A stretch of 64,000 nt of DNA, taken from contig NZ_JAJOYS010000003.1 of the NCBI RefSeq assembly GCF_021166475.1, positions 372,001-436,000 on the forward strand. The letters run 5' to 3'. This DNA comes from Pelagibacterium xiamenense. GTDB lineage: Bacteria > Pseudomonadota > Alphaproteobacteria > Rhizobiales > Devosiaceae. The notes beneath the pieces are model-generated. The model worked only from the letters and a program-made list of their open reading frames with translations. It was not told the DNA's origin and did no database searches. The stretch's first letter is position 1, and each line of letters starts with the position of its first letter. This document shows, piece by piece, positions 9,943-18,779 of this stretch. The translations under genes were made by a program, and so were the position numbers.

Positions 9943-10019
9943 GGTGAACTCCTTTCCGGCGCGGGCACTAACCCCAAGATAGGGTTTCCGTCCCCGCCCG
10001 GCCAGAAGGCACAGCCGTG

Positions 10020-11139
10020 TTACTCGTCCTCGGCCTTGTCAGCGCCCACCCGCTGGGCAAGCGATGCTTCCATGAAGGCGTCGAGATCGCCGTCGAGAAC
10101 GTCGGACGGCGACGTACTCTCGACACTGGTTCGCAGGTCCTTGACGAGCTGGTAGGGCTGCAGGACGTAGGAGCGGATCTGGTGCCCCCACCCGATCTCC
10201 GTCTTCGACGCCGCCTCGGCGTTTGCCGCCTCCTCGCGCAGTTGCAGCTCGCGCTCGTAAAGCCGCGCCCGCAGCATGTCCCAGGCCTGCGCCCGGTTCT
10301 TGTGCTGGCTGCGCTCGTTCTGGCACTGCACGACGATACCGGTCGGAATATGCGTAATGCGCACCGCGGAGTCGGTCGTATTGACGTGCTGACCGCCGGC
10401 CCCGGACGCGCGATACGTGTCGATCCGAACATCCGACTCGTTGACCTCGATATCGATCGAATCATCGATCACCGGGTAGACCCAAACGCTCGAAAAGCTC
10501 GTGTGCCGCCGCGCCTGGCTGTCATAGGGCGAAATGCGCACCAGCCGGTGCACGCCTGACTCGGTCTTGAGCCAGCCATAGGCGTTATGCCCCTTGATCT
10601 GGATCGTTGCGGACTTGATGCCCGCTTCTTCGCCGGCATGGTATTCGATGGTTTCGACCTTGAACTTCCGCCGCTCGGCCCAGCGCGTATACATCCGGAA
10701 GAGCATCTGCGCCCAATCCTGGCTTTCGGTCCCCCCGGCACCCGAATGGACTTCGAGATAGCAATCGTTCGAATCCGCCTCGCCCGAAAGCAGCGATTCC
10801 ACGCGCATGCGCGCCGCGGTGCCCTCGAGCGCCTTGATCGCGGCTTCGGCTTCGGACACGACCTCGGCGTCCCCTTCGGCCTCGCCAAGCTCGATCAGTT
10901 CGATATTGTCATTGAGCGCCGTATCGAGGCCCGTGACGTCGGCAATCGCGGTTTCGAGCGCCTGGCGCTCCCGCATCACCTCCTGGGCCGCCTCGGGATC
11001 GTTCCAAAGATCCCCGGATTCGGTGCGTGCATTCAGTTCGTCGAGACGTCTTTGGGCTGTATCCCAGTCAAAGATGCCTCCTCAGCAGGCTTAGGGCCTG
11101 CTTGATTTCGTCGACCGTCTTTTGAACTTCAGCACGCAT
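10020..11139 (-). CDS. prfB: Peptide chain release factor 2, made by programmed +1 frameshift
   Basis: RF2 recognises UGA/UAA and releases the finished peptide at the ribosome. The gene is in two frames. ATG at 11139 opens 23 codons ([23 protein letters not shown]) ending at UGA 11070-11068; a +1 slip at CUU-UGA-C continues as [20 protein letters not shown] into the main frame to 10020, giving about 372 residues. The body shows the anticodon-like SPY segment ([16 protein letters not shown]) and the catalytic GGQ (SGAGGQHVN). Reading only the main frame from 10979 would miss the first fifty-odd residues. Expression is autoregulated: low RF2 favours the slip. Confidence 0.95.
11067..11082 (-). 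promoter_or_regulatory. RF2 +1 frameshift site with internal Shine-Dalgarno
   Basis: On the reverse strand the sequence reads AGGAGGCATCTTTGAC. An internal Shine-Dalgarno (AGGAGG, 11082-11077) lies three bases before CUU, followed by in-frame UGA and C. This is the same geometry as the classical E. coli prfB element (AGGGGG-UAU-CUU-UGA-C). Confidence 0.93.
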
Positions 11140-11308
11140 ACCGTGGTCTTCCTCTCTTTTCGGAGCGATGGTCTAACCGAGCCGCTCCTGCCGATCAAGC
11201 CACCCGCTCCGATTAGCAGCCGGCGCTGCAGATAAGATCGGCGCGTTTAGACTGGGCATGCCTATCCGACCGGTAGCCCGAACGCCCCGGATATCAATAA
11301 GCGTGGAC

Positions 11309-11650
11309 GGTATGCGGCGAGACGCGCCTCATACTGAAATTAGAATAGCGAAGCGAGCCTCGCCGCATACATCCGGGGTTTTCGGCTTATGGCGGCGTCC
11401 CGGGCTGGGGTTTGTCGTAACCCTTCCTACGAGTGGGAAAGGTTCGGTGCCCCTCCGGGTTTCCCCGGTGCGACGGGGATATCAGTCCCCGTCCGGCCTC
11501 TGTCCGCTTTGGACCTCCGCTGGGACGACTCCCATCGGACCCGGACCGGTCCCGCCCAAACGTTCGTTGCGCTCGCGCCCATCAAAGCGGGTCCGTGGGA
11601 GGTACAATAACCGAAGTTCTGGGGGCGGTGATAAGTTCGTGCCAAGGGTC
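11309..11650 (+). repeat. Dispersed repeat, copy A (hairpin-headed, non-coding)
   Basis: This stretch fills most of the 549-bp gap between prfB and mrcA and is related to the reverse complement of 31696-32108. Shared blocks occur in the same order: a hairpin module starting GGTATGCGGCGAGACG (11309 onward) and running through ACATCCGGGGTTTTCGGCTTATGG; a middle block CTTTGGACCTCCGCTGG ending near 11556; and an end block with TGGGGGCGG and GATAAGTT ending near 11650. The head contains 12-bp arms GTATGCGGCGAG and CTCGCCGCATAC around a loop. The copies differ by indels that break any shared reading frame, so the 144-codon open frame here is probably not a gene. Confidence 0.72.
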
Positions 11651-11688
11651 CTGATCGGGCCCATCATACGCCTTCCAAACCGACCGCT

Positions 11689-14109
11689 CTAAAACAGCCC
11701 GCCGCGCCCGAGATCGAGGTTCTGCCCGACGTCCCCGCTCTGGATATTCGTGAAGGCATCGGAATTCACCCCGATCACGGACGTAACCAGGTTCGGACCT
11801 GTCCCGGGCTTGAACGCCTCCTGAATGCCGCCGCCGCCGGCTACGATCTCGACGCCCGAAGAGGGATCGATCCACTCCCGGTGCATGCCCGGCGGCACGG
11901 CGAAAGGAGTCGCAGGCCGTCCTTCGAGCGCGGCGGACATGAAATCGGCAAAGATCGGCGCTGCGAGTTCGCCGCCGGTCGAGGACCTGCCCATCGAGCG
12001 CGGGATGTCATAGCCCACATAGACGCCCACGGCGAGTTCCGGGGTAAATCCGACGAACCAGGCATCCTTATAGTCGTTCGTCGTTCCAGTCTTGCCCGCG
12101 ATCGGCACGCCCACGCTGCGCACCGCCGTCCCCGTGCCGCGCTGCACCACCCCCTCGAGCATCGAGGTGATCTGATAGGCGGTCATCGGGTCGAGCACCT
12201 GCTCGCGATTGTCGACAACCAGCGGCTCACTCTGGCCGACCCATTCGGTCGCCTCGCAGCCGCCGCAAACGCGCTGGTCGTGCACATAGATCGTCTCGCC
12301 ATACCGGTCCTGGACCCGGTCGATCAGCGTCGGTGTGATCTTGCGGCCACCATTGGCGATCGTGGCGTAGGCCGCTGTCATCCGCAACACCGTCGTCTCG
12401 CCGGCCCCAAGCGCCGAGGAGAGATAGGGCGGCAGGTCGTCCGAGACACCGAACATGCGCGCATATTCGACGACAAGCGGCATTCCGAGATCCTTGGCAA
12501 GCCGCACGGTCATCACGTTGCGCGACCGCTCGATCCCGCGCCTGAGCGTCTGCGGCCCGTAGAATTGCTGCGCGTAGTTTTCCGGCCGCCAGACCGAACC
12601 GTCCTCGTTGACGACTTCGAGCGGCGCGTCGAGCACCACGGAAGCCGGCGTATAACCGTTGTCGAGCGCCGCGGCGTAGACGAAGGGCTTGAACGAGGAC
12701 CCCGGCTGGCGCATCGCCTGCGTCGCGCGGTTGAACTCGGATTCATCGAAGGAGAACCCGCCCACGAGCGCGAGCACGCGCCCCGTACGCGGATCCATCG
12801 CCACGATCCCGCCCTGAACCTCCGGTGTCTGCCGCAGCGTATAAACGCCCTCCTCGCCCTCAACCGGCTCGACATAGACCACATCGCCAACGCTCAGTAG
12901 GGCACTTAAAGGTTCTCTGACCCAGTTCACCGTGCTGCCGGGAACCTGCCCCTCCACCCGCACGTCGCTGACCCGTCCGTCGACGTCGATGTCCGGCCGC
13001 AAACCGATATGCGCGAGGTTGTTTTCCATTTCGAGCACGACAGCCAGGCTCCATTCCGGAACGTCGCTCAAGGGGTCGACCTCGGCCAGCGCCCGGCCCC
13101 AGTCCTCGCCCAGTTCGATTGTCGCAACGACGCCGTGGAACCCGCGCGCCTGATCGAACGCGATGAGCCCGTCCATCAGCGCGCGGCGGGCATATTCCTG
13201 CATCTGGGGATCGAGTGTCGTGCGCACAGAAAGCCCACCCCCATAGAGCTGGTCCTCCCCGTAGATGGCCGCCAGTTCGCGCCGGACCTCCTCGGTGAAG
13301 TACTCCGCCGAATAAAGCTGGGAACCGCCGATCCGCGGAACGACATCGAGGTTCTGCGCTTTGTATTCATCCGCCTCGGCGAGCGTGATGTAGCCATTCT
13401 CGGCCATCCGGTCGAGCACCCAGTTCCGCCGCTCGATCGCCGCCTGCGGGCGCCGGAAGGGATGATAGTTGGCCGGCCCCTTGGGAAGCGCCGCGAGATA
13501 GGCAGCCTCGGCATAGGTGAGTTCGTAAAGCGCCTTGTCGAAATAGTTGAGCGCCGCGGCGGCGACGCCATAGGAATTGAAGCCCAGATAAATCTCGTTG
13601 AGATAGAGTTCCAGGATCTTGTCCTTGGAGAACGTGTTCTCGATCCGCAGCGCAAGCAGCGCTTCCTTGATCTTGCGCTCCCAGGTCTGATCCGAGGTCA
13701 AAAGGAAGTTCTTGGCCACCTGCTGGGTAATGGTCGAGGCCCCGACCAACGGCCCGCCGCCGCCGCCAACGATTTGCTCGACATTGTCCCGCGCCGCGCG
13801 GATGACGCCGCCGACATCGATGCCGAAATGGCTGTAGAAATCCTTGTCTTCAGCCGAAAGGAACGCTTCGATCACGTGCGGAGGGATGGTCTCGATCGGC
13901 TGGAACAGCCGCCGCTCGCGCGCGAATTCTGCCAAAAGCGTGCCGTCGGCGGCGTGAACCCGCGTGGTGACCGGGGGCTGGTAGTCCCGCAGGACGGTAT
14001 AGTCCGGCAAATCCTGGGTCAGCACCCAGATAAAATACGCAACGCCGCCGATCGCGATCAGCCCGAAAAAGGCCCCTAACCCGAACAGCCAGCTCAACAA
14101 CCGCAACAT
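11689..14109 (-). CDS. mrcA: Penicillin-binding protein 1A (bifunctional class A PBP)
   Basis: Class A PBP of 806 residues that polymerises glycan strands and cross-links peptides in the periplasm. An N-terminal membrane anchor (GLGAFFGLIAIGGVAYFIWVL) precedes the GT51 domain with SAEDKDFYSHFG (catalytic Glu about residue 87), GASTITQQVAKN and the substrate segment KILELYLNEIYLG. The transpeptidase domain has SSFK (SxxK), SRN and KTGTTNDYKDAWF (KTG). The C-terminus is disordered and glycine-rich. It is downstream of the amidase gene on the same strand with a 113-bp gap, so the two form a cell-wall pair. Confidence 0.95.
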   Translation of the reverse strand: MLRLLSWLFGLGAFFGLIAIGGVAYFIWVLTQDLPDYTVLRDYQPPVTTRVHAADGTLLAEFARERRLFQPIETIPPHVIEAFLSAEDKDFYSHFGIDVGGVIRAARDNVEQIVGGGGGPLVGASTITQQVAKNFLLTSDQTWERKIKEALLALRIENTFSKDKILELYLNEIYLGFNSYGVAAAALNYFDKALYELTYAEAAYLAALPKGPANYHPFRRPQAAIERRNWVLDRMAENGYITLAEADEYKAQNLDVVPRIGGSQLYSAEYFTEEVRRELAAIYGEDQLYGGGLSVRTTLDPQMQEYARRALMDGLIAFDQARGFHGVVATIELGEDWGRALAEVDPLSDVPEWSLAVVLEMENNLAHIGLRPDIDVDGRVSDVRVEGQVPGSTVNWVREPLSALLSVGDVVYVEPVEGEEGVYTLRQTPEVQGGIVAMDPRTGRVLALVGGFSFDESEFNRATQAMRQPGSSFKPFVYAAALDNGYTPASVVLDAPLEVVNEDGSVWRPENYAQQFYGPQTLRRGIERSRNVMTVRLAKDLGMPLVVEYARMFGVSDDLPPYLSSALGAGETTVLRMTAAYATIANGGRKITPTLIDRVQDRYGETIYVHDQRVCGGCEATEWVGQSEPLVVDNREQVLDPMTAYQITSMLEGVVQRGTGTAVRSVGVPIAGKTGTTNDYKDAWFVGFTPELAVGVYVGYDIPRSMGRSSTGGELAAPIFADFMSAALEGRPATPFAVPPGMHREWIDPSSGVEIVAGGGGIQEAFKPGTGPNLVTSVIGVNSDAFTNIQSGDVGQNLDLGRGGLF

Positions 14110-14222
14110 TTATGCGTTCCCGTTCGATACGGCGCAGCGGCGCCGGTCCCATGGCCCCGCGAATCCGCAAACTATCAGAATTGGATACCCTTGTGGATGC
14201 CGATCGCCAAGGCGTGCGCGTC

Positions 14223-15476
14223 CTATTCCCGCCCGTCGAAATAAATCGCGACGCCGCGCGCGAGCGCCGCCGCAACCCGGTCGAGCCAAGTATCGGTGGT
14301 CAGGTTCTGCGTATCGTCGCTGTTGGAAAGAAACCCCAGCTCGATAAGCACCGAGGGCACGTCGGGCGCCTGGAGGACGTAGAAATCGGCGCGCCGGAGC
14401 GGAAACCGCCGCAACTGGATCGAGGGTTCGAGCTGCTCAATGAGCGCCTGCCCGGCGAGATAGGACTCCCGGCGCGTTTCGCGTCCGAGAAGATCGACCA
14501 GAATATCGATCACCGCCGGGTCGTCGGGCGGCCCGTACCCGGCAACAAGATGCGCGCGGTTTTCCTGCTCGGCGAGCACCCGGTCGAGTTCGCTCGTTGC
14601 GAGTTCGCCCCGGACATAAATGCTCGCGCCGCGCACGTCCTCCTGATCGAACGAATCCGCATGCAGCGAGATGAAGAGATCGGCCTGGTTCGAGCGCGCG
14701 AGCCCGACGCGCTCGCCGAGCCCGAGAAAGACGTCCGTGTCGCGCGTGAGCGCCACCTCGAACCGCCCCGTCGCGGCCAGAAGGCTCTGCAGCTTGAGCG
14801 CAAAGGCGAGGACGATGTTCTTTTCCTGGATGCCGCTATCGGAGCGCGCGCCGCTGTCGGCACCGCCGTGACCGGGATCGATGACAATGAGCGGCCGCGA
14901 CGCCGACGGGGCCGTTGCCGTTTCCCCCGGCGCCATCTGTTCGCCATCGAGTTCCGGCGTCTCGGCCGTTTCGACATCGCCCTCGACGCCGGTGCGCACA
15001 TTCGCGAGGAAATTGGCCTCCGTATCGGGGATGAGGTCGATAACCAGCCGCGCCGGCTGGTCCTCGAACGCCTCGAGCACATAGGACTGCTGGACCTGCG
15101 CCGGCGCCGCAAGCGTGAGGCTGGCCCGCACGCGTTCAGCGCCCGTGCTCTGGACCGAATAGGCCGTCACGAGCCCGTCCCCGCCGACCGCCGGCGCTTC
15201 GCCCTCGTCCGGGCCGCTTTGTGCGCGCACCTCGACGATGACGCGGTTCGGTGCAGCCAGGGTATAGACGGCGAATTCGGTAGGTTGTGTCAGGTCGAGC
15301 ACGAGCCGCGCGCGTTCGGGCGTTGTGGTCACCCGCGAATCGAGCAGCGCGGGCGCCCCCTGCCCGGCGGCCGGCGTTGCTTCCTCTGCCTCCTGGGCGA
15401 ATACGCCGGCGGCTGCGAGCCCGGCAACCAGCAAAAGACACAGAACACGCAATGCGCGCCTGGCGGAATCCATCAT
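14223..15476 (-). CDS. N-acetylmuramoyl-L-alanine amidase (AMIN + Amidase_3)
   Basis: Periplasmic zinc amidase that cuts the bond between N-acetylmuramate and the stem peptide during cell separation. The 417-residue protein has a signal peptide (ALRVLCLLLVAGLAAAGVFAQ) and an AMIN domain that targets septal peptidoglycan. The Amidase_3 domain follows, with DPGHGGADSGA (Zn His), the Glu region of KNIVLAFALKL, SLHADSF (Zn His) and VLIELGFLSN (catalytic Glu). The ATG at 15476 was chosen for GGAG five bases upstream; the longer frame reaches into the divergent promoter region. AmiC-like in architecture. Confidence 0.92.
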   Translation of the reverse strand: MMDSARRALRVLCLLLVAGLAAAGVFAQEAEEATPAAGQGAPALLDSRVTTTPERARLVLDLTQPTEFAVYTLAAPNRVIVEVRAQSGPDEGEAPAVGGDGLVTAYSVQSTGAERVRASLTLAAPAQVQQSYVLEAFEDQPARLVIDLIPDTEANFLANVRTGVEGDVETAETPELDGEQMAPGETATAPSASRPLIVIDPGHGGADSGARSDSGIQEKNIVLAFALKLQSLLAATGRFEVALTRDTDVFLGLGERVGLARSNQADLFISLHADSFDQEDVRGASIYVRGELATSELDRVLAEQENRAHLVAGYGPPDDPAVIDILVDLLGRETRRESYLAGQALIEQLEPSIQLRRFPLRRADFYVLQAPDVPSVLIELGFLSNSDDTQNLTTDTWLDRVAAALARGVAIYFDGRE

Positions 15477-16063
15477 GTCAGCTCCATTTTCGCGCGCACC
15501 ATAAGCGATTCTCTGGCAAAATTCGGACGCGTTCTTGCTTGTACGCGCGCATCGGGCGCCCCATATGCGTCCAAGTGCTCCTAAAACATTCTCTATTGCC
15601 AATTTTTGGGAACACTCGTAAGGACTGTAAGTGCGGTGCATGCCTGTCTGCGGCGGGCCCCCGCCGGTCGAGGGATCTCCCTCGGATCGGTCCGGGAACA
15701 GGACGCGCGACGGAACACTGGCACCCCGAAGGAACATTCGGCCCCCTATGACATATCGGTCGGGGGCCGGAAGCGGCAGAATCCCTTGATGCCGCGCACA
15801 AAGAGTTGGAGGACCGCGGTAACCGGCTTGGCCCTATCGCGGGTCCCCCCTGGAACGAGGTCGTATGGGTAGAGCGCTGGCTATCGGCAACGCAAAAGAA
15901 GATGTGTGCCGCAGCATGCTGCCCGGTTCAATGACGCCCCTCGCTTCCAAAGCCCCAAACGCGGCTAGCGCCACAACCCTCATGACATTCGCCTCGCATG
16001 GCGCCTGCACGCGGCCCTCGAAGGGCACGCGGCACGGCGCGCGAGCGCGTGGAGTTTTTCTAT
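15477..16063 (+). other. Divergent amidase/rne intergenic region with hairpin-rich rne leader
   Basis: A 587-bp gap holding the promoters of the amidase and of rne. Three GC-rich inverted repeats occur in the rne direction: CGGCGG/CCGCCG (15651-15666), CGAGGG-ATCT-CCCTCG (15669-15684), and CGGCCCCC/GGGGGCCG (15739-15746 with 15762-15769). A 5' untranslated leader is known to mediate RNase E autoregulation in enterobacteria; a comparable role here is inference. No coding frame here looks real. Confidence 0.5.
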
Positions 16064-18703
16064 ATGGCTACAAAAAGAATGCTGGTGGATGCCACCCACC
16101 CGGAAGAAACACGGATCGTCGTTACCAGCGGTAACAGACTCGAGGAATTCGACTTTGAATCTGCCGAACGGCGGCAGCTTAGAGGCAATATCTACCTTGC
16201 CAAGGTGACGCGGGTGGAACCTTCGCTGCAGGCGGCCTTCGTCGAATACGGCGGCAACCGCCACGGCTTCCTCGCCTTTTCCGAAATCCACCCCGATTAC
16301 TACCAGATCCCCGTCGCCGACCGCGAAGCCCTGATGCGCGCCGAAGAGGAAGCGCAGGAGGCTGAAGCGTCCGAGGACGACGAGGAGGACGTTTCCGACC
16401 CCGTCGAGGACGAGGATGCTGAAGACGGCGAGGAGATCCCCGACGCCGAAAACGGCGGCTCGCGCAAGAAGGTCGAGCAGATCGGCGAAGGTGACGCGCT
16501 CGAGGACCTTCAGGAGCGCCCGCGCCGCAATCTGCGCAAGTACAAGATTCAGGAAGTGATCAAGCGCCGCCAGGTGCTGCTCGTCCAGGTCGTCAAGGAA
16601 GAGCGCGGCAATAAGGGCGCGGCGCTGACCACCTATCTTTCGCTCGCCGGCCGCTACTCGGTGCTGATGCCGAACACCGCCCGCGGCGGCGGCATTTCGC
16701 GCAAGATCACGAGCGCGGCCGACCGCAAGCGCTTGAAGGAAATCGCAACCGATCTCGACGTTCCCCAAGGTATGGGCGTGATCCTTCGGACCGCCGGCGC
16801 CTCGCGCACCAAGGCCGAGGTCAAGCGCGACTTCGAATACCTGATGCGGCTCTGGGAGAACGTACGCACGCTCACGCTCGAATCCTCGGCGCCGTGCCTC
16901 GTCTACGAGGAAGGCAGCCTCATCAAGCGCACGATCCGCGACCTCTACAACAAGGACATCGGAGAAGTTCTCGTCGCCGGCGACGCGGCTTACCGCGAAG
17001 CCAAGGACTTCATGCGCATGATCATGCCGAGCCATTCCAAGAATGTGCAGGCCTACAAGGACGATGCGCCGATCTTCTCCAAGTACAACATCGAGTCCCA
17101 GCTCGATTCCATGTTCCACCCGCAGGTCACCCTGCCCTCGGGCGGCTATATCGTGATCAACCCGACCGAGGCGCTGGTTTCGATCGACGTCAACTCGGGC
17201 CGCGCGACCAAGGAACACAATATCGAGGATACCGCGCTCCAGACCAATCTCGAGGCCGCCGAGGAGATTTCCCGGCAGCTTCGCCTGCGCGACCTTGCCG
17301 GTCTGATCGTCATCGACTTCATCGACATGGAGGAAAAGCGCAACAACCGGGCCGTCGAGCGCAAGCTCAAGGACTGTTTGAAGAACGACCGCGCCCGCAT
17401 CCAGGTCGGCCATATCAGCCATTTCGGCCTTCTCGAGATGAGCCGCCAGCGCATCCGCTTCGGCGTTCTGGAAAGCTCGACGCACAGCTGCCCGACCTGC
17501 GCGGGCACGGGTCTCGTGCGCTCGGTCTCCTCGCTCGCGTTGATGATCATGCGCGCTATCGAGGACCACGTGCTGCGCAAGCCGGGCCAGTCGATCAACG
17601 TCAACATGCCGGCCGAAGTCGCGCTCTATATCCTCAATACCAAGCGCCATACGCTTTCGCTGCTCGAAGAGAAATACGGCCTTTCGATCACCATTTCCGC
17701 GTCCGACGCGATGGTCGGCAACCAGTTCACCATCGAGCGCGGCGAGTCGCGCGGCCCGCTGCCCAACGCGGCACAGGTCCAGCACATCCGGGCCGATGCC
17801 GCTTCGATGGACGACTATGACGAGGCCGAAGCCGCCGAAGAAAAAGAAGAGGAAGCCGCGGTATCCGAGGAGCAGCCTTCGCGCTCCAAGCGCCGGCGCC
17901 GGCGCCGGCGCGGTACCGGCGGCGGACAGGCTGCCGTCAGCCCGACGGAAAATGCCACACCCGACGCCGAGGATGGCGATACCGAGGACGAGGCGCGCCC
18001 CGAAGCCGCCACGTCCGATGACGACGACCAGCCGCGCAAGCGCCGCCGCCGTGGCCGCCGTGGCGGCCGCCGCAACCGCCGCGGGCAGGAGGGCGAAGAG
18101 CTTCAGACGGAATCCGAGGACGCGGGTGACGCTGTAAGCGACGCCGACGCAATGGAAGCCGTCGAAGAGCGCGAAGCCGTGTCCGGCAAGACCGCCACGC
18201 CCGAGCCTGACGATGCACAGGCTGCACAGGATCTCGACGCGGCACCCCAGGAAGCCGTAGAGGCGACCGAAGCCGTTGCCGAAAAGCCAAAACGCGGACG
18301 CCGGAGCCGCAAGAAGACCCAGGCCGCCGACACCGGCGAGGCCGAGACGGTTGCAGAAACCGCCCCGGAGGCGGAATCGGTTGCCGAGGAAAAGCCAGCC
18401 AAAAAGCCGCGCAAGCGGACTTCGCGGGCTAAGAAGAAGGACGAAACGCCCTCCTCCGAGCTTGCAGATAGCACCCCGGCACCGGCCGAAGACGCGCCCG
18501 CAGCCGAGGCATCCGAACCTGCGCCGCAGCCCGAACCCGAGCCAGAGGCCAGCCCCAAGCCGGAGACCAGCTCCGAGCCCGAGGCCGAACCCGAGCGCAA
18601 GACGCCCGCCGACGAGATCGTGGTGTCGTCATCGGGTGCCGACGAAGGCGAAGACAAGCCCAAGAAAGTGGGCTGGTGGCAGCGTCGGCTCGGATTGGGC
18701 TGA
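16064..18703 (+). CDS. rne: Ribonuclease E (degradosome endoribonuclease)
   Basis: Single-strand endoribonuclease that starts mRNA decay and matures rRNA/tRNA. The 879-residue protein begins MATKRMLVDATHPEETR. The S1 domain (NIYLAKVTRVEPSLQAAFVEYG) carries a long acidic insert typical of alphaproteobacterial RNase E. Catalytic aspartates are in VSIDVNSGR and VIDFIDMEE, and the Zn-link is CPTCAGTG. After about residue 600 the chain is a low-complexity scaffold with arginine-rich RNA-binding blocks and alternating acidic/alanine tracts. It ends KKVGWWQRRLGLG, like the C-terminal PNPase-docking peptide of Caulobacter RNase E. ATG 16064 has GGAG nine bases upstream. Confidence 0.96.
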   Translation: MATKRMLVDATHPEETRIVVTSGNRLEEFDFESAERRQLRGNIYLAKVTRVEPSLQAAFVEYGGNRHGFLAFSEIHPDYYQIPVADREALMRAEEEAQEAEASEDDEEDVSDPVEDEDAEDGEEIPDAENGGSRKKVEQIGEGDALEDLQERPRRNLRKYKIQEVIKRRQVLLVQVVKEERGNKGAALTTYLSLAGRYSVLMPNTARGGGISRKITSAADRKRLKEIATDLDVPQGMGVILRTAGASRTKAEVKRDFEYLMRLWENVRTLTLESSAPCLVYEEGSLIKRTIRDLYNKDIGEVLVAGDAAYREAKDFMRMIMPSHSKNVQAYKDDAPIFSKYNIESQLDSMFHPQVTLPSGGYIVINPTEALVSIDVNSGRATKEHNIEDTALQTNLEAAEEISRQLRLRDLAGLIVIDFIDMEEKRNNRAVERKLKDCLKNDRARIQVGHISHFGLLEMSRQRIRFGVLESSTHSCPTCAGTGLVRSVSSLALMIMRAIEDHVLRKPGQSINVNMPAEVALYILNTKRHTLSLLEEKYGLSITISASDAMVGNQFTIERGESRGPLPNAAQVQHIRADAASMDDYDEAEAAEEKEEEAAVSEEQPSRSKRRRRRRRGTGGGQAAVSPTENATPDAEDGDTEDEARPEAATSDDDDQPRKRRRRGRRGGRRNRRGQEGEELQTESEDAGDAVSDADAMEAVEEREAVSGKTATPEPDDAQAAQDLDAAPQEAVEATEAVAEKPKRGRRSRKKTQAADTGEAETVAETAPEAESVAEEKPAKKPRKRTSRAKKKDETPSSELADSTPAPAEDAPAAEASEPAPQPEPEPEASPKPETSSEPEAEPERKTPADEIVVSSSGADEGEDKPKKVGWWQRRLGLG

Positions 18704-18727
18704 CGCCGTCAAAGCGGAACCGAACGC

Positions 18728-18762
18728 AAACACCCCGCCAACCGGCGGGGTGTTTCTTTTTC
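18728..18762 (+). terminator. Rho-independent terminator of rne
   Basis: Perfect stem CACCCCGCC (18731-18739) and GGCGGGGTG (18744-18752) around an AACC loop, flanked by AAA and TTT that extend the pairing, then TTTCTTTTT. It starts 25 bp after the rne stop codon. Confidence 0.92.
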
Positions 18763-18779
18763 GCCCGCGTCTCCGTCGC

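Noticed and set aside
10979-11139. Reading prfB as a pseudogene because of the in-frame UGA
   Set aside because: The UGA sits in a textbook CUU-UGA-C slip site with an internal Shine-Dalgarno, so it is a regulated frameshift.
11258-11692. 144-codon open frame over repeat copy A
   Set aside because: The matching frame in copy B (31671-32105) differs by indels, so the peptide is not conserved although the DNA is. Better explained as a non-coding repeat.
15651-15830. SRP RNA or other known small RNA gene before rne
   Set aside because: The short GGAAGCGGCAG stretch recalls the SRP RNA tip, but the flanking conserved SRP sequence and pairing are absent. Kept only as a possible structured leader.
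15980-17785. 601-codon open frame antisense to rne
   Set aside because: High-GC codon usage leaves long antisense frames. The translation is rich in Arg/Asp/Val repeats with no domain, while the sense frame is clearly RNase E.
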